Shown: positions 33,271 through 41,280 of the stretch, one piece after another | Position numbering within the stretch: the stretch's first letter is position 1 | Layout: every line of letters starts with the position of its first letter | Source: Anaerolineae bacterium | GTDB lineage: Bacteria; Chloroflexota; Anaerolineae; 4572-78; J111 | Direction: 5' to 3' | NCBI GenBank assembly: GCA_023151115.1 | Contig: JAKLJP010000053.1 | Location: forward strand, 1 to 43,747 | Length of the DNA stretch: 43,747 nucleotides | The notes under the pieces: generated by a model | Told to the model about the DNA's origin: nothing | What the model saw: the letters and a program-made list of their open reading frames with translations, nothing else | Database searches by the model: none | Position numbers and translations under genes: made by a program

Positions 33271-34230
33271 CTAACGATACCGCTGCGTTTCTTCGTTCAA
33301 ACCATCGGCAATGAGGTTAAGTCCAACGACCAGCATAGCCACGGCCAGCGACCCCCACAGCGCATCCCAGGGATGGTTGGCCTGGATAAACTTGCGACCC
33401 TGGTTGACAATACTCCCCCAATCCGGCGAGGGCGGCGGCAGCCCCAGCCCCAGGAAGCCTAGCGTGCCGATGGCAATGACGGCGTAGCCCATGCGCAGCA
33501 TGGCGTCAATGATAATCGGGCCGCGGGCGTTGGGCAGAATTTCGACAAACATGATGTACCAGGGATTTTCACCGCGTGTTTCCGCCGCCGCTACAAAGTC
33601 GCGGGTTTTGATGTCGAGGGTCAGGCTGCGCACCAGCCGGGCAATACCGGGCGCGCCGGCAATAATAATCGCCAGCACAATATTGGTCGGCGAGGGGCCA
33701 AGCGCGGCAATAATGACCAGGTAAAGCAAAATTTGGGGAAAGGCCATCAACGCATCCAGAAAACGCATCGTAATTTCGTCTATCAGGCCGCCATAATAAC
33801 CGGCCATCACCCCCAGCGTCCCCCCGATGGCCAGGGCAATCAGGATGGACATGGGAGCCAAAACCAGGATAATGCGCGAACCGTGCGCCACCCGCGCCCA
33901 TAAATCGCGGGCCTGCCGGTCGGTCCCCAGCCAATGCTTCCACGATGGCCCTTGCAGCCCCTCGCCCCGAAACTGCTCGACCGGCGAATAGCGGGCCAGC
34001 AGCGGCGTGGCCTGATAATCATCGCGGGCAAACCAGCAAGCCGGAACAAACAGGCAGGTATCGGCAAACAGAGCCACGATAACCCAGAAACCAACCAGAA
34101 AAACCCCCACCAGGGCTGTTTTGGAGCGGACCAAAATCTCCAGCCCGGCTTTGATTTTTTGCCCACGCGAAGGCCCCGCCGAAGCCGCCGGAAGTGACGC
34201 ACCGGGAGTCATTCGTTCTGCTACTGCCAT
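33271..34230 (-). CDS. Peptide ABC transporter permease, DppC-like
   Basis: A 319-residue inner-membrane permease. An N-terminal TM (about 35-57, ALVGVFLVGFWVIVALFAD) is followed by a periplasmic loop with HWLGTDRQARDLWARVAHGS, typical of the DppC/OppC family, and five more TMs. The cytoplasmic coupling (EAA) loop reads RDFVAAAETRGENPWYIMF. The protein ends GLNLIADGLNEETQRYR, as in the family. ATG 34230 with AAAGGAG 5 nt upstream is preferred to GTG 34236. It pairs with the DppB-like permease just upstream. Confidence 0.92.
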   Translation of the reverse strand: MAVAERMTPGASLPAASAGPSRGQKIKAGLEILVRSKTALVGVFLVGFWVIVALFADTCLFVPACWFARDDYQATPLLARYSPVEQFRGEGLQGPSWKHWLGTDRQARDLWARVAHGSRIILVLAPMSILIALAIGGTLGVMAGYYGGLIDEITMRFLDALMAFPQILLYLVIIAALGPSPTNIVLAIIIAGAPGIARLVRSLTLDIKTRDFVAAAETRGENPWYIMFVEILPNARGPIIIDAMLRMGYAVIAIGTLGFLGLGLPPPSPDWGSIVNQGRKFIQANHPWDALWGSLAVAMLVVGLNLIADGLNEETQRYR

Positions 34231-34245
34231 TGTCACTCCTTTCTA

Positions 34246-34321
34246 AAGTAGCAGGGTAGCAGGTAACAGGGTAGCAAAAAACCTGTTACCCTGCTACTTG
34301 CTACCTTGTTACTTGCTACTC
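34246..34321. repeat. GGTAGCAGG word inverted repeat between DppB and DppC genes
   Basis: AGGTAACAGGGTAGC on the left is complementary to GCTACCTTGTTAC-type words on the right, and CAGGGTAGCA recurs as in the tract at 27511. It lies between the DppC Shine-Dalgarno and the DppB stop codon (34324-34326). Confidence 0.75.
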
Positions 34322-34323
34322 TG

Positions 34324-35631
34324 TCACGCATACCTAATCCGAGGGTTCAAATAGGTGTAAACAATATCCGCCAAAAGCTGCGTCCCTACAGCAATGATGA
34401 CCAGGACCATCGCCGAAGCCTCGATAGCCGGCACATCCTTAAACAGGGCCACGTCCAGCACATAACGCCCCAAGCCAGGATAGCCAAAGAGCGACTCAAC
34501 CACCACAATCCCGCCGATGAGCCAGTTGACGTGCAGCATGATAATGGTGATGGGGGCCATCAAGGCGTTGCGCACGGCGTGCTTGAAGACAATCCGGCGG
34601 TAGGGCAGGCCCTTCAAAATGGCCGTGCGAATGTAATTGGTTTTCATCACCTCGACCATGCTGGCGCGGGTGATGCGCAGCACATAGCCCAGTTCAATCA
34701 GGGTCAGGGTTAGCACCGGCAAAATCAGCATCGAGGGGTTTTCAAAAATGGCGGCGTCGTTTGAAACAACCACGGCGCCCGGCACCAGCTTGAGCCAGGT
34801 AGCAAAAATCAGGATGAGAAAAACGCCGCTGGCAAATTCCGGGGTGGCTGTAGCCACCAAACTGCTAATCGAGAGAAAACGGTCGCTCAGTTTACCTTCA
34901 TTCAGCCCGGCAAACAAGCCCAGCAGCAATGCCAGAGGCATCACAATCACAAAGGCAATGGCGGCCAGATAAAGGGTGTTCAACAGGCGCGGAAACAAGG
35001 TTTCGGCCACCGGACGGCGGGAAAAGAAAGAAACGCCGGGGTCGCCTCGCAGCAGCCCCTGCTGCAAGGGGATGTACTGCCGGGGCGCGCCGGCCTGGCT
35101 GGTCCAGCTTGCTTTGGTCAGAGTCCAGGCCTGCTGGTCGTCGCCTTTAACCCACATGGCGGCGTGGCCGTCCTGGTCTACGCCCCAATAAATCAGCAGC
35201 CCCTCTTCATTGGGCCGCCAGATGTCGTCGCTGGTCACAACTTCCTGGGTTGAGCCGTCGGCCTGGCGTTCGACCCGAATAATGGTTTCGCCATCGGGGG
35301 TGTAATTTTGAAACAGCGTTCCATCGGCGGCGATGGCCCACCAGCTATAACGGTCATTCTCGGCATCATAAATCTGGGTTACGGGCCGGCCAATCAGTCG
35401 GGCGGCCTGCCAATCGCTGCCGATCATCCAGCGCAAGTAGCGGGTGGTGGCCGGCTGGTCCAGGCCGTTCTGGGCATTGAAAGAGGCCTCTTGTTCAGGG
35501 GTGATGGTGTTACCCAACGTATTGACCGCAATATTGCCGGGGGCCAACTCGGAGATAACAAAGATGGCGACAGAAACAAAAAACAGAGTAAAAATCAGAA
35601 AAATAATCCGGCGAACCAAAAATTTGACCAT
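34324..35631 (-). CDS. Peptide ABC transporter permease, DppB-like with enlarged periplasmic loop
   Basis: A 435-residue permease, about 100 longer than usual. TM1 (about 8-30) is followed by ELAPGNIA and RYLRWMIG, the normal family entry. Then about 110 extra residues (roughly 72-185) form a beta-rich stretch (SWWAIAADGTLFQNYTPDGE; IYWGVDQDGHAAMWVKGDDQ) before GDPGVSFFSRRPVAETL resumes the family. Five more TMs and the coupling loop VMKTNYIRTAILKGLPYRR are intact. The insert is hydrophilic and periplasmic and is not repeat DNA, so it is probably a genuine extra domain. It has GAAAGGGG before ATG 35631. Confidence 0.9.
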   Translation of the reverse strand: MVKFLVRRIIFLIFTLFFVSVAIFVISELAPGNIAVNTLGNTITPEQEASFNAQNGLDQPATTRYLRWMIGSDWQAARLIGRPVTQIYDAENDRYSWWAIAADGTLFQNYTPDGETIIRVERQADGSTQEVVTSDDIWRPNEEGLLIYWGVDQDGHAAMWVKGDDQQAWTLTKASWTSQAGAPRQYIPLQQGLLRGDPGVSFFSRRPVAETLFPRLLNTLYLAAIAFVIVMPLALLLGLFAGLNEGKLSDRFLSISSLVATATPEFASGVFLILIFATWLKLVPGAVVVSNDAAIFENPSMLILPVLTLTLIELGYVLRITRASMVEVMKTNYIRTAILKGLPYRRIVFKHAVRNALMAPITIIMLHVNWLIGGIVVVESLFGYPGLGRYVLDVALFKDVPAIEASAMVLVIIAVGTQLLADIVYTYLNPRIRYA

Positions 35632-35747
35632 ACCACACCCCTTTCGATTTACGATTTATGATTTATGATTTTGGGCCTTTCGACTTTACTCAGGGCAGGT
35701 TTCGGATTCTGGATCACAGCCATTAACGATCCTCTATCCTCTATCTT

Positions 35748-36349
35748 CTATCCTCGATCCACGATCTTCAACAATCTCTCTCTGCCCTGCTCCAGGGTGT
35801 CCATTGTTTTGCAAAAGGCGAAACGGACGTAACTCTGGCCCAGGGATTTATGGGGAGCTGAGTAAAAGGCCGAAGGCGGAATGGCAGCCACGCCAACCTC
35901 GGCGGCCAGATATTTGCAAAAGGCGAAGTCGTCGTCAAAGCCAAACGGCCCCCGGCCATGACCACATTGGGCGCATAAACCTCGTAAAACGGTTCAAAAA
36001 TAATCACTTCATCGCCGGGGTTGATCAGGCCATCGGCGATGGAGTGCAGCGCTTCCGCGGCGCCGTTGGTAATCGTAATTTCGGTTTCGGGGTTAACAAC
36101 TTGTCCGTAAAAACGCCGGGCGTGAACGGCTACCGCCTGTCGTAACTCACGCACTCCATGCGAAAGCGCGTACTGGTTGTGGCCCGCCGCCATCGCCGCA
36201 TTGACCGCAGCCCTGGCGATGGCCGGGCCATCGGTGTTGGGAAAACCGGTCGAAAGGTCAATCGCCTGATGACGCGCCGCCAGTTCGGTTATTTCGGTAA
36301 AAACAGAGGTACCAAAAGCAGCCACACGGGCGGCAGGCTGGAAGGGCAT
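35748..36349 (-). pseudogene. Class I PLP aminotransferase remnant (internal deletion and frameshift)
   Basis: ATG 36349 starts an N-terminal part close to YbdL/methionine-type aminotransferases (SVFTEITELAARHQAIDL; GFPNTDGP; NQYALSHGVRELRQAVA; ITNGAAEALHSIADGLINPG), up to MAGGR near residue 133. The frame that follows is foreign. The correct C-terminus, FGFDDDFAFCKYLAAEVGVA and then GQSYVRFAFCKTMDTLEQG, is in another frame and ends at TAG 35748-35750. About 200 residues carrying the PLP lysine are missing, so it is inactive. The stop lies in CTATCCTC tandem words. It interrupts the peptide importer genes. Confidence 0.85.
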
Positions 36350-36393
36350 AGCAAAAACCGGGAACTAAAGGAACTAGGGAACTGAGGGGCTAT

Positions 36394-36607
36394 GTACTAA
36401 GTACAGGATTGCGTAAATTCGTCACGATTTTAAGATGCATGGTTCCTGGCATGTCATTTCGAGCGCCAGCGAGAAATCCACTTGCTCGTTGTAACATCTC
36501 AGGCGGTGGTAACGAAGATTCCTCCCTGCGGTCGGAATGACATGACTTCCGCGGAGGTATCTACACTTTGATTTCGTCACGAACTAATGCAAAACTATAC
36601 TCAGTAG
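36394..36607. mobile_element. MITE-like element of about 210 bp
   Basis: Long imperfect terminal inverted repeats of about 40 bp: the left TACTAAGTACAGGATTGCGT then AATTCGTCACGA matches the complement of the right end TACTGAGTATAGTTTTGCAT then TAGTTCGTGACGA. A second, inner inverted repeat GTCATTTCGAGCG / GGTCGGAATGACAT sits inside. No open frame. A second copy in the opposite direction starts at 43672 and is cut by the window edge, so this is a dispersed family moved in trans. Confidence 0.7.
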
Positions 36608-36794
36608 ATCCAATTTTTTACCGTAGCTGGCGCATCCCTATGCGTCAGCGGGCGGCATAGGGATGCCACCCTACGGGAAATTTGGATCAACTGATACTCA
36701 GTGGATCCAAATTTGAGGAGCCAGCACGCCCACGTGCGGCGGTGTTCGGCACGTGGGCGTGCCTCACTCCTCGAAAATTGGATCTACTGATACT
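36599..36794. repeat. Two adjacent palindromic cassettes with common ends and different hairpins
   Basis: Unit 1 (36599-36698) and unit 2 (36696-36794) both start ACTCAGTRGATCCAA and end GGATCWACTGATACT. The inner hairpins differ: GCATCCCTATGC/GCATAGGGATGC (12 bp, perfect) flanked by CCGTAG/CTACGG in unit 1, and GCACGCCCACGTGC/GCACGTGGGCGTGC (14 bp, perfect) flanked by GAGGAG/CTCCTC in unit 2. They share a 3-bp boundary. Confidence 0.8.
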
Positions 36795-36861
36795 AAGTTC
36801 CTTTAGTTCCCTCAGTTCCCATTGGATTTTAAACCTTGCTACTCTGCTACTCTGCTACTTT

Positions 36862-38649
36862 TTAAGCAAACGGGTCCTTCTCCGGGTCGTACCACACTTC
36901 ACGCCACAGGTAATAGTCGGTGGGGTGAACGCCGGTATTCTGGAAACCGGGATTGGTGACGCGCCAGATGTTTTGCCACCAGGCAATGGCGATGGAACCG
37001 CGCTCACTCTGGATGCGCTGGAGGTCGGCCATAATCGCCCGGCGGGCTTCCACATCCAGGGTGCCCTGGGCTTTTTGTAGCAGTTGAGTAAATTCCTCAT
37101 CCACCCAGCGGCTTTCGTTCCAGGGCACCGGCTTGCCGTCCTTATCGCCGATGTAAGCCAGCGGCAGCACCATCACCGCCAGCGGGCGGTGGGTCCAGGG
37201 CGTAACCCCAACGGCGGTTTCAGTCCACAAATCCCAATAAGCGGAATTGGGCATCGTATCCAGGGTGATGTTGATGCCGGCCGCCTTGGCGTCCTCTTTC
37301 AACGTTTCGATATAGACCGGAATATCGGTCCAGCCCGTTCCGACCGAGATTTTGAAGTCCAGCGGTTTTTCAGCTGTAAAGCCAGCTTGTTCCAACAGGG
37401 CTTTGGCCCCTTCGGGGTCGTACTCCGGCACATCCATGGGCGCAAATTCGGGGTGAACCGGGGCTACGTGGGTATCGTGGCCCAGCGCGCCTTCGCCAAA
37501 GTAAGCCTGGTCGAGAATCTTTTGGCGATCCTGGCACTTTTTCAAAGCCAGGCGGACATTATTGTCGTTCCACGGCTCCAGGTCTACCCGCATGCGCAGC
37601 ACCCGCACCTGCGAGGTGGTAATCGGCTCGATATGCAAATCGGGATTATCGCGCAGGGCCAGGAAGCTGTCCGGGGTCAAATCGTAAATGGTATGCACCT
37701 GGCCAGATTGAATGGCGGCCACGGCGGCAGTTTGGTCGTTGCCCAGGTCAATAAATTCAATGGCATCCAGATAAGGCAGGGGCTTGCCGTCTTCACCCAT
37801 CTGCCAGTAGCCTTCGCGCGCTTTGAGTTTGACCCGCTCGCCGACTTTGTACTCTTCTAGGATATAGGGGCCGGTGCTGGGGTTTTTACCAGAGGTGATG
37901 TCGCCGTTGAAACTGCGGTGCATAATCTGGGCCGGGTAGTGGAACAAGGCCTCAGGCACATCCAACTTGGCCTGAGCCAGGTTGAGGTTGACGGTGTAAT
38001 CGTCCACGATTTCAATATCATTGGGGGTCAGGAAGCCTTCCCACAGACCCAGAATGGACGAGCCGACATCGGGATTGAGCCACTCTTTGAAGTTATAAAG
38101 CACATCTTCGGAAGTGAACTCGTCGCCGTTGGTCCACTTAATGCCCTTGCGCAGATTGAGCGTCCACTTTTTGAGGTCTTCGCTGGCTTTCCAGCTTTCC
38201 AGCAGGTACGGGTGGGTGATATTGTCTTTGTCTGTTTCGGTCAGATATTCAAAAATCAGGCGAAATTCGTTGGAGTCAAACACCCAAGAGAAGCGGGCGG
38301 GGTGGTCTACCGCCGGAACCGAGATGGCTACCTTGAGGGTTCCCCCCCGTTTGATAGCGCCGGTTGCGGCGGCGGCAGCGGGCGCTTCGGTGGGGGCAGC
38401 GGCGGCGGCTTCTTCGGTTGCGGCCGGGGCTTCACCGCCGCTGCTGGCCGGAGCTTCGGCTGGTTGAGCAGGAGCCGGAGCGCCGCACTGCGCGGCAATA
38501 GTGGCTGCGCCTAAGGACATCCCCAACAACGTTGCCATCCGCAAAAATTCACGGCGCGACACCCGCCCCGTCTTTAGCTGCTCGTAGGCTTCGGGGATGT
38601 AGGGGTGGACCCGCTCCATATACTTCTTTGAAATCCTGGGTTTATTCAT
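36862..38649 (-). CDS. Peptide ABC transporter substrate-binding lipoprotein (family 5), Tat-exported
   Basis: A 595-residue solute-binding protein of SBP family 5 (DppA/OppA type), which captures peptides outside the membrane and delivers them to the DppB/DppC permeases. The N-terminus carries a twin-arginine motif SRREFLRM (31-38), a hydrophobic stretch and a lipobox Cys at about 55 (AAQCG), then an Ala/Glu/Pro linker to about 100. The binding domain starts RGGTLKVAISVP and includes the typical YNFKEWLNPD and GTGPYILEEYK-like segments. ATG 38649 has AAGGAGG 7 nt upstream. The earlier in-frame ATG lacks a ribosome site. It precedes the permeases on the strand but is separated from them by a pseudogene and repeats. 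Confidence 0.93.
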   Translation of the reverse strand: MNKPRISKKYMERVHPYIPEAYEQLKTGRVSRREFLRMATLLGMSLGAATIAAQCGAPAPAQPAEAPASSGGEAPAATEEAAAAAPTEAPAAAAATGAIKRGGTLKVAISVPAVDHPARFSWVFDSNEFRLIFEYLTETDKDNITHPYLLESWKASEDLKKWTLNLRKGIKWTNGDEFTSEDVLYNFKEWLNPDVGSSILGLWEGFLTPNDIEIVDDYTVNLNLAQAKLDVPEALFHYPAQIMHRSFNGDITSGKNPSTGPYILEEYKVGERVKLKAREGYWQMGEDGKPLPYLDAIEFIDLGNDQTAAVAAIQSGQVHTIYDLTPDSFLALRDNPDLHIEPITTSQVRVLRMRVDLEPWNDNNVRLALKKCQDRQKILDQAYFGEGALGHDTHVAPVHPEFAPMDVPEYDPEGAKALLEQAGFTAEKPLDFKISVGTGWTDIPVYIETLKEDAKAAGINITLDTMPNSAYWDLWTETAVGVTPWTHRPLAVMVLPLAYIGDKDGKPVPWNESRWVDEEFTQLLQKAQGTLDVEARRAIMADLQRIQSERGSIAIAWWQNIWRVTNPGFQNTGVHPTDYYLWREVWYDPEKDPFA

Positions 38650-38767
38650 GCTTTTCCTCCTTCTAAATAACCACACTAAATTTATTTTTAATCGCGGCGA
38701 TGATACCCAAAACGGCTATCATCTGGCGGTTTCCTAAAGATGAGGCTGAAGCAAAATAGCGAAGTAT

Positions 38768-38881
38768 CTATAGCTTTTCAGAAAAAGATTTTGAGTTTAT
38801 AGTGACGACTTCAGTCGTCTAGACCAGTGAAACGACTAAAGTCGTTACTACGATTCAAAACCATTATCTGAACATCTATAG
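38768..38881. repeat. GACTNNAGTC palindromic element, copy 1 (MITE-like)
   Basis: Core arms TAGTGACGACTTCAGTCGT (38800-38818) and ACGACTAAAGTCGTTACTA (38832-38850). Complementarity extends outward for about 30 more bases (TTTTCAGA...TTTTGA on the left against TCAAAA...TCTGAACA on the right) to CTATAG at both ends. Confidence 0.75.
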
Positions 38882-38910
38882 TACACTTGGGCGGAAGTAA
38901 GTTTACAGTT

Positions 38911-38966
38911 TGTAGTGGCGACTTCAGTCGCTTAACCTGCCCAAAACGACTAAAGTCGTCACTACG
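38911..38966. repeat. GACTNNAGTC palindromic element, copy 2
   Basis: TGTAGTGGCGACTTCAGTCG pairs with ACGACTAAAGTCGTCACTAC around a short loop. It has the same core as copies 1 and 3 with different flanks. Confidence 0.75.
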
Positions 38967-39344
38967 ATCTGTAGGGTCATTTACGCCGCGTTGTACTAGT
39001 TTTGAGCGAGTCCAACAGAGTGACTTGTCTGGCTCACAAATCTGCGCAAATGGTTTCTATGCTATTAAACAGGTAGGGGTAAAAACGGCAAGCAAGACAG
39101 CGATGTCTGGCAGCAGGATAATTGAAATGTCTTGACTGGCAGCATCTTTACACCGAGAACCGGATTTTTTATCCCCCCAGAAGTTTTCGGCGTAGCGTGG
39201 ATGAAAATGAGTGAATCGAGTCGGTTTGAAGTGGGATGAATAGATTGAATGGATGGCTCGGTTCTAATCATACCATATTTTTTGTTTTATGCAAATGGTT
39301 TTTTTATTCAAGTCCAAATATATCAGAAAAATATCAATTTTATA

Positions 39345-40919
39345 TTACAGTTCCCAGACATCCTGAACGTGTTTATTGACAGCCACCACCACCTGGCCGC
39401 TGGCAACCAACTGCCGCACCGCCTCGAGATAAGGATACATAACGGCATCACGCTCCAGAAACGGCACTTGTTCCCGGATAAGCGTATAGGCCGGCTGTGT
39501 CCCCTGGCCCAGCCGGGCGGACGTTCCCAGCTTCTGGCGGCGGAAGTCAATTCCCTGAGCGGCGGCCATCAGTTCAATGGCTAGAATCTGTTCCACGTTG
39601 GTGATAATCTGGCGGGTTTGCAGCGCCGCCGTAACCCCCATGCTAACGTGGTCTTCCACGTTGGCCGAGGTGGGAATAGTATCCACACTGGCCGGATGCG
39701 CCAGCACTTTGTTTTCAGTAGCCAGCGCCGCCGCCGTGTACTGGGTAATCATAAAGCCGGAGTTGAGACCACCCTGCTGGGTTAAAAAAGCGGGCAGGGT
39801 TTGAGCATTGCTAGCCTCGTCGGTCAGGCGCATTATCCGCCGCTCGGAAATGTTGCCCAATTCGGTCATGGCCATGCCCAGGTAATCCATGGCAATCGCC
39901 AGGGGTTCACCATGGAAATTGCCGCCGGAGAGAACGGTGATTTCGCCGGTAACATCGTCAATAAAAATCAGCGGGTTATCGGTAACGGAGTTCAATTCAA
40001 TCTCGATAGCCCAGCGGGCGTAGGCGATGGCGTCGCGCACCGCGCCGTGAACCTGGGGAATACAGCGCAAGGTGTAGGCGTCCTGCACATTGGTTGGGTC
40101 GTGATGGCGGGTGAAATCGCTGTCAACCAGCAGGGCGCGCAAATAGTTGGCGCAGTTCAGTTGGCGGGGATAAGGCCGCAGTTGGTGGATGCGGTCGTCA
40201 AAGGCCAGGGTGGTGCCGTGCAGGGCTTCCAGGCTCAGGCAGCCGGCGATGTCGGCCACCCGGCTGAGCCGCCGGGCGCGGTAAGACTCTAACGCGCCGA
40301 GAGCGCACATCACCGCCGTCCCATTGGTCAGGGCCAGCCCTTCTTTGGCTGCCAGCGTCACCGGCTGAAGTTGGGCGCGGCGCATGGCTTCTGCGCCGGG
40401 CAGTCGCTCACCCTGGAATTCGGCTTCGCCCTCGCCGATGAGGGTCAAGCTCATGTGAGCCAGCGGGGCCAGGTCGCCGCTGGCCCCCAGCGACCCCTTT
40501 TCGGGGATAATGGGATGAACGCCAGCGTTGAGCATGTCGAGGAGCCGCTGGAGTGTATCCAGCCGGATGCCGGAGTAGCCCCTTGCCAGGGTGTTGGCCC
40601 GGATGAGCATAATTGCCCGCGTGGTCGGAATATCAAAGGGCTGGCCCACCCCGACCGCGTGGCTGATGATGATATTCCGTTGCAGTTCCCTCACCTGCTC
40701 CGGCGGAATAATCCGATTTTTGAACGCGCCAAAGCCGGTGGTGATACCGTAGGCAATCTCGCCGCGAGCCAGCAGTTGTTCGACCGCCCCGGCAGCGCGG
40801 ATCACGTTGGCCTGAGCTTCAGCACTGAGTTCAACTCCGGGCGCATCGGGCTGGCCGTAAGCTACGGCGATAACCTGATCAAGGGTCAAGCTTTGGCCGT
40901 CGAGGATAATTGGGGACAA
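39345..40919 (-). CDS. hutH: Histidine ammonia-lyase
   Basis: A 524-residue HutH. It removes ammonia from L-histidine to give urocanate, the first step of histidine breakdown. The MIO cofactor triad Ala-Ser-Gly lies in GSLGASGDLAPLAHM (near residue 146). The active-site ITTGFGAF, the YTLRCIPQVHG strand and VTDNPLIF are all present. Length is normal. The start is taken as TTG 40919, because CAGGAG lies 6 nt upstream and the protein then begins LSPIILDGQSLTLDQV as in the family. The longer frame to 40970 would overlap the preceding gene. The NIF3-like gene stop ends 1 bp before it, so translation is coupled. Confidence 0.93.
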   Translation of the reverse strand: MSPIILDGQSLTLDQVIAVAYGQPDAPGVELSAEAQANVIRAAGAVEQLLARGEIAYGITTGFGAFKNRIIPPEQVRELQRNIIISHAVGVGQPFDIPTTRAIMLIRANTLARGYSGIRLDTLQRLLDMLNAGVHPIIPEKGSLGASGDLAPLAHMSLTLIGEGEAEFQGERLPGAEAMRRAQLQPVTLAAKEGLALTNGTAVMCALGALESYRARRLSRVADIAGCLSLEALHGTTLAFDDRIHQLRPYPRQLNCANYLRALLVDSDFTRHHDPTNVQDAYTLRCIPQVHGAVRDAIAYARWAIEIELNSVTDNPLIFIDDVTGEITVLSGGNFHGEPLAIAMDYLGMAMTELGNISERRIMRLTDEASNAQTLPAFLTQQGGLNSGFMITQYTAAALATENKVLAHPASVDTIPTSANVEDHVSMGVTAALQTRQIITNVEQILAIELMAAAQGIDFRRQKLGTSARLGQGTQPAYTLIREQVPFLERDAVMYPYLEAVRQLVASGQVVVAVNKHVQDVWEL

Positions 40920-40920
40920 T

Positions 40921-41274
40921 TTACACTCCTGGTAAAACTTCCTCAAACAGATGATTAACGAGTGGGACAATATTAATCAGGGGTTCATCATAAGGATGGA
41001 TTGTTTTGATCACCTTTAGAGCATCGCGGATATATTCCCGCTTACAATTCACTTCTACTTTACATTCATACCCCTCGGAAATCTGGCCTATCTCACCCTG
41101 ATACGGCTCCGCTCCGACTAAGGGCCGCCAGTAACCCCGTACCGTAGTGATTGACATACAATGATCATAATCCCCAATCTTGCCCACATTGACTCGATGG
41201 AGTTCATCCCGCAACGCCTCGATGTAGACTTCGGGGATAAATATCTCAATTTTGACATCCGTAAAATCTAGCAT
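40921..41274 (-). CDS. NIF3/YqfO-type CutA-like domain protein
   Basis: A 117-residue protein equal to the small insert domain of NIF3-family proteins such as YqfO: KIEIFIPEVYIEALRDEL (about 7-24), GKIGDYDHCMSIT (about 31-43), RPLVGAEPYQGEIGQI, and IHPYDEPLINIVPL (about 91-104). Freestanding copies occur in several bacteria without a known reaction. They form CutA-like trimers and may bind metal or a small molecule. It is set inside the histidine-degradation operon, 6 bp after hutI and 1 bp before hutH, which is a conserved-looking position but unexplained. ATG 41274 has no strong Shine-Dalgarno. Confidence 0.8.
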   Translation of the reverse strand: MLDFTDVKIEIFIPEVYIEALRDELHRVNVGKIGDYDHCMSITTVRGYWRPLVGAEPYQGEIGQISEGYECKVEVNCKREYIRDALKVIKTIHPYDEPLINIVPLVNHLFEEVLPGV

Positions 41275-41280
41275 ACGTGT

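Larger units (their letters stand above)
36350..36861. other. Gene-free 512-bp repeat island in the importer operon
   Basis: No coding region. From the aminotransferase remnant it holds GGAACTAAAG-type words, the 36394-36607 element, the two palindromic cassettes at 36599-36794, and CTAAGTTCCTTTAGTTCCCT and CTGCTACT words ending at the binding-protein stop codon. It separates the binding protein from the permeases, so read-through must cross it or the permeases use another promoter. Confidence 0.7.
38677..39344. other. Gene-free 668-bp region between hutH and the binding protein
   Basis: No coding region. Two copies of the GACTNNAGTC element lie at 38768-38881 and 38911-38966. The 39040-39344 part is A/T-rich with no strong palindrome. 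The binding-protein promoter should be on the minus strand around 38680-38760, but no good -35/-10 pair is clear. Confidence 0.6.

Noticed and set aside
33158..34321. CRISPR-like array from repeated words near 33158 and 34246
   Set aside because: The words are 7-8 bases, degenerate and without regular spacers. There are no cas genes.
39345..40970. Longer hutH frame starting at 40970
   Set aside because: It would overlap the NIF3-like gene by 50 bp. TTG 40919 has CAGGAG and matches the family N-terminus.
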